21,521 nucleotides of DNA from CAYPOY01 sp964412395 (GTDB taxonomy: Bacteria; Chloroflexota; Anaerolineae; B4-G1): NCBI GenBank assembly GCA_964412395.1, contig CAYPOY010000057.1, positions 1 to 21,521 of the forward strand, in the 5' to 3' direction. The notes below the pieces were generated by a model that was not told where the DNA came from, did not search any database, and saw only the letters and a program-made list of their open reading frames with translations. The position numbers were made by a program, and so were the translations under genes. Shown piece by piece: positions 20,369 through 21,521 of this stretch (within the stretch, counting starts at the first letter, position 1; the number at the start of each line of letters is the position of its first letter).

Positions 20369-21166
20369 ATGGACCTTGGATTGAAAGGAAAGGTAGCACT
20401 GGTCACCGGGGGCAGCCGAGGCATCGGTAAAGCCACCGCGCTGGCACTGGCTGAGGAAGGGTGCAATGTAGCCATCTGCGCTCGGGGCAAGGAGGCCCTG
20501 GATGAAGCGGCCGCAGAGATCGGCGTAAAGGGAGTGCAAGTCCTCGCCCTCCAGGCCGATGTCACCAAGCCAGAGGACATCAAGAACTTTGTGGCCCAGG
20601 CCGCCGAAAAGTTCGGGCGCGTTGACATCCTGGTCAACAACGCCGGCACAGGCCGGCTGAGCGACCTGATGGAGCTTCCCGAAGAGGAGTTCCGCTACAA
20701 CATGGACCTGATGCTCTTCGGCCTTATCCGGTGCTCCAAGGAGGTCATCCCCCACATGCGGAAGCAGGGCCGGGGGCGGATCATCAACATCTCCTCGATC
20801 TTCGGCAAGCAGCCGGGTGGTCTGGTGGACTACGATAGCATCAAAGCAGCGGTGATCATGTTCACCAAGGACCTGGCCAATTACCTGGCCAAGGACAACA
20901 TCCTGGTCAACGCTGTCTGCCCTGGGCCGACCAGGACGCTCCTTTGGGAAGGTCCCGGTCAACTGGGAGACCAACTGGGGCAGATGCTGGGCATGTCGGG
21001 CCAGGAAGCCATCACCTGGTTTGCTGAGCAGAACATTCCTCTGGGGCACCATGGCGATCCCGAGGACATCGCCAACATGGTAGCCTTCCTGGCCTCGGAG
21101 AAGGCCAGCTTCATCACCGGGCAGGCCATCAACGTAGACGGGGGCATGGTGAAAGTATGCGTCTAG
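20369..21166 (+). CDS. Short-chain dehydrogenase/reductase
   Basis: A 265-aa classical SDR. TGGSRGIG at 13-20 and R39 in the following strand favour NADP(H), unlike the other SDR here with D36. NNAG is at 90-93; S142, Y155 and K159 are the catalytic residues (YDSIK), and the C-terminal GQAINVDGGM is typical. A loop near 195-225 (LLWEGPGQLGDQLGQM) forms the substrate lid and is longer than in the other SDR. AAAAGGAGA lies 7-8 bases before the ATG. It is followed by the E1 alpha gene after 169 bases. The substrate is unknown. Confidence 0.93.
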   Translation: MDLGLKGKVALVTGGSRGIGKATALALAEEGCNVAICARGKEALDEAAAEIGVKGVQVLALQADVTKPEDIKNFVAQAAEKFGRVDILVNNAGTGRLSDLMELPEEEFRYNMDLMLFGLIRCSKEVIPHMRKQGRGRIINISSIFGKQPGGLVDYDSIKAAVIMFTKDLANYLAKDNILVNAVCPGPTRTLLWEGPGQLGDQLGQMLGMSGQEAITWFAEQNIPLGHHGDPEDIANMVAFLASEKASFITGQAINVDGGMVKVCV

Positions 21167-21335
21167 CCCCAGGGAGGGGTAGGAGGGGCCAGAAACCAGG
21201 TTTTGTCGCTTCGCTATGTGAAAGGAGGGATGATTATTGACGATTTACTTGGGTGGCTATCACGGAACCCCCACTGTGTGGGGTGCTTGAACAGGTAAGG
21301 AATTGGCAACCAAGAATATGATAAGGAGGAATTTC
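21167..21335 (+). other. Gap before E1 gene with short frames
   Basis: 169 bases without a proven gene. AAAGGAGGG (21221-21229) precedes two short frames: ATG 21230 (22 residues, one base from the ribosome site) and TTG 21237 (17 residues, MTIYLGGYHGTPTVWGA, 8 bases away). CCCCAC / GTGGGG (21269-21274, 21278-21283) forms a hairpin with a 3-base loop. This may be one more collapsed gene or a control leader of the E1 gene. Confidence 0.4.
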
Positions 21336-21521
21336 ATGGCTGAGATTAACAAGGAAAATCTCCTCTGGGCGTATGAACGGATGAAACTCATCCGAACCTT
21401 TGAGGACAGAGTGGCCGGACTGTTTGCCGAGGGCAAACTGCCGGGCTTCGTCCACCTGTACGCCGGTGAGGAGGCAATGGGAGTGGGTGTGATTTCCCTC
21501 TTGACGGACAAGGTCTATTTC
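21336..21521 (+). CDS. TPP-dependent dehydrogenase E1 alpha subunit, N-terminal part
   Basis: 62 codons are present; the window ends inside the gene. The segment LLWAYERMKLIRTFEDRVAG, then EGKLPGFVHLYAGEEAMGVGV matches the start of E1 alpha subunits of 2-oxoacid or acetoin dehydrogenase complexes (R20/F22/E23, GFVHLYAGEEA). The thiamine-diphosphate domain proper lies beyond the edge, so acetoin versus pyruvate or branched-chain oxoacid cannot be decided. AAGGAGGA lies 6 bases before the ATG. A beta subunit and E2 are expected next. Downstream of the butanediol-type dehydrogenase, acetoin cleavage is the most natural guess. Confidence 0.85.
   Translation, partial: MAEINKENLLWAYERMKLIRTFEDRVAGLFAEGKLPGFVHLYAGEEAMGVGVISLLTDKVYF

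Overview
The window reads as a piece of a metagenome-derived scaffold from a GC-rich Gram-positive-like or monoderm-like bacterium, most probably Chloroflexota (Anaerolineae-type). I infer this from the codon use, the AAA/STAND-type ATPases with TPR units, the YkcB/ArnT-like membrane glycosyltransferase, the NatAB-type exporters and the many short palindromic elements in and between genes. No rRNA, tRNA, CRISPR array or intact transposase was seen. A 100-N scaffold gap lies at 18728-18827.

Left part (1-5024, all minus strand). A two-component system (histidine kinase cut by the window edge, OmpR/PhoB-type regulator) is followed by a small exported Gly-rich protein and an ArsR - ABC ATPase - ABC permease operon. 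The regulator operon and the exported protein gene have nearly identical promoters, each with two heptamers spaced by 11 bp and a TACAAT -10 box 8 bases further on. A related heptamer pair lies upstream of the glycosyltransferase gene at 5178. This suggests a small envelope-related regulon. The ArsR operon has a consensus promoter (TTGACA, 17 bp, TATAAT) with a perfect dyad operator just downstream.

Middle (5092-13714). A GT39/83-like membrane glycosyltransferase converges, with a 14-base overlap, on an EamA transporter gene. Two tandem minus-strand AAA/STAND-like ATPase genes follow. The larger (892 aa) has ATPase, winged-helix-like, TPR and membrane parts, and ends in 31 uninterrupted tetrapeptide units encoded by a 12-nt repeat. 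A divergent two-cluster ferredoxin and a nucleotidyltransferase gene with two strong ribosome binding sites come next.

Right part (13816-21521, plus strand). A NatAB-like ABC exporter, a long non-coding stretch with stem-loops, a Lin0512-family protein, and then a catabolic cluster: VOC protein, SDR, broken VOC paralogue, zinc-dependent (butanediol-dehydrogenase-like) alcohol dehydrogenase, a 30-codon alcohol dehydrogenase remnant, a second SDR, and the start of a thiamine-diphosphate-dependent E1 alpha subunit. The order suggests oxidation of a diol, hydroxyketone or similar compound to an acyl-CoA.

Unusual points: two odd-length palindromes inserted in frame in unrelated ATPase genes in the same reading phase; a heptamer tandem array at the end of an ATPase gene; a 64-bp remnant of an EamA gene between genes; two paralogue fragments that keep both ends but lack the core; and a scaffold gap flanked by an identical 55-base sequence, typical of a de Bruijn assembly.
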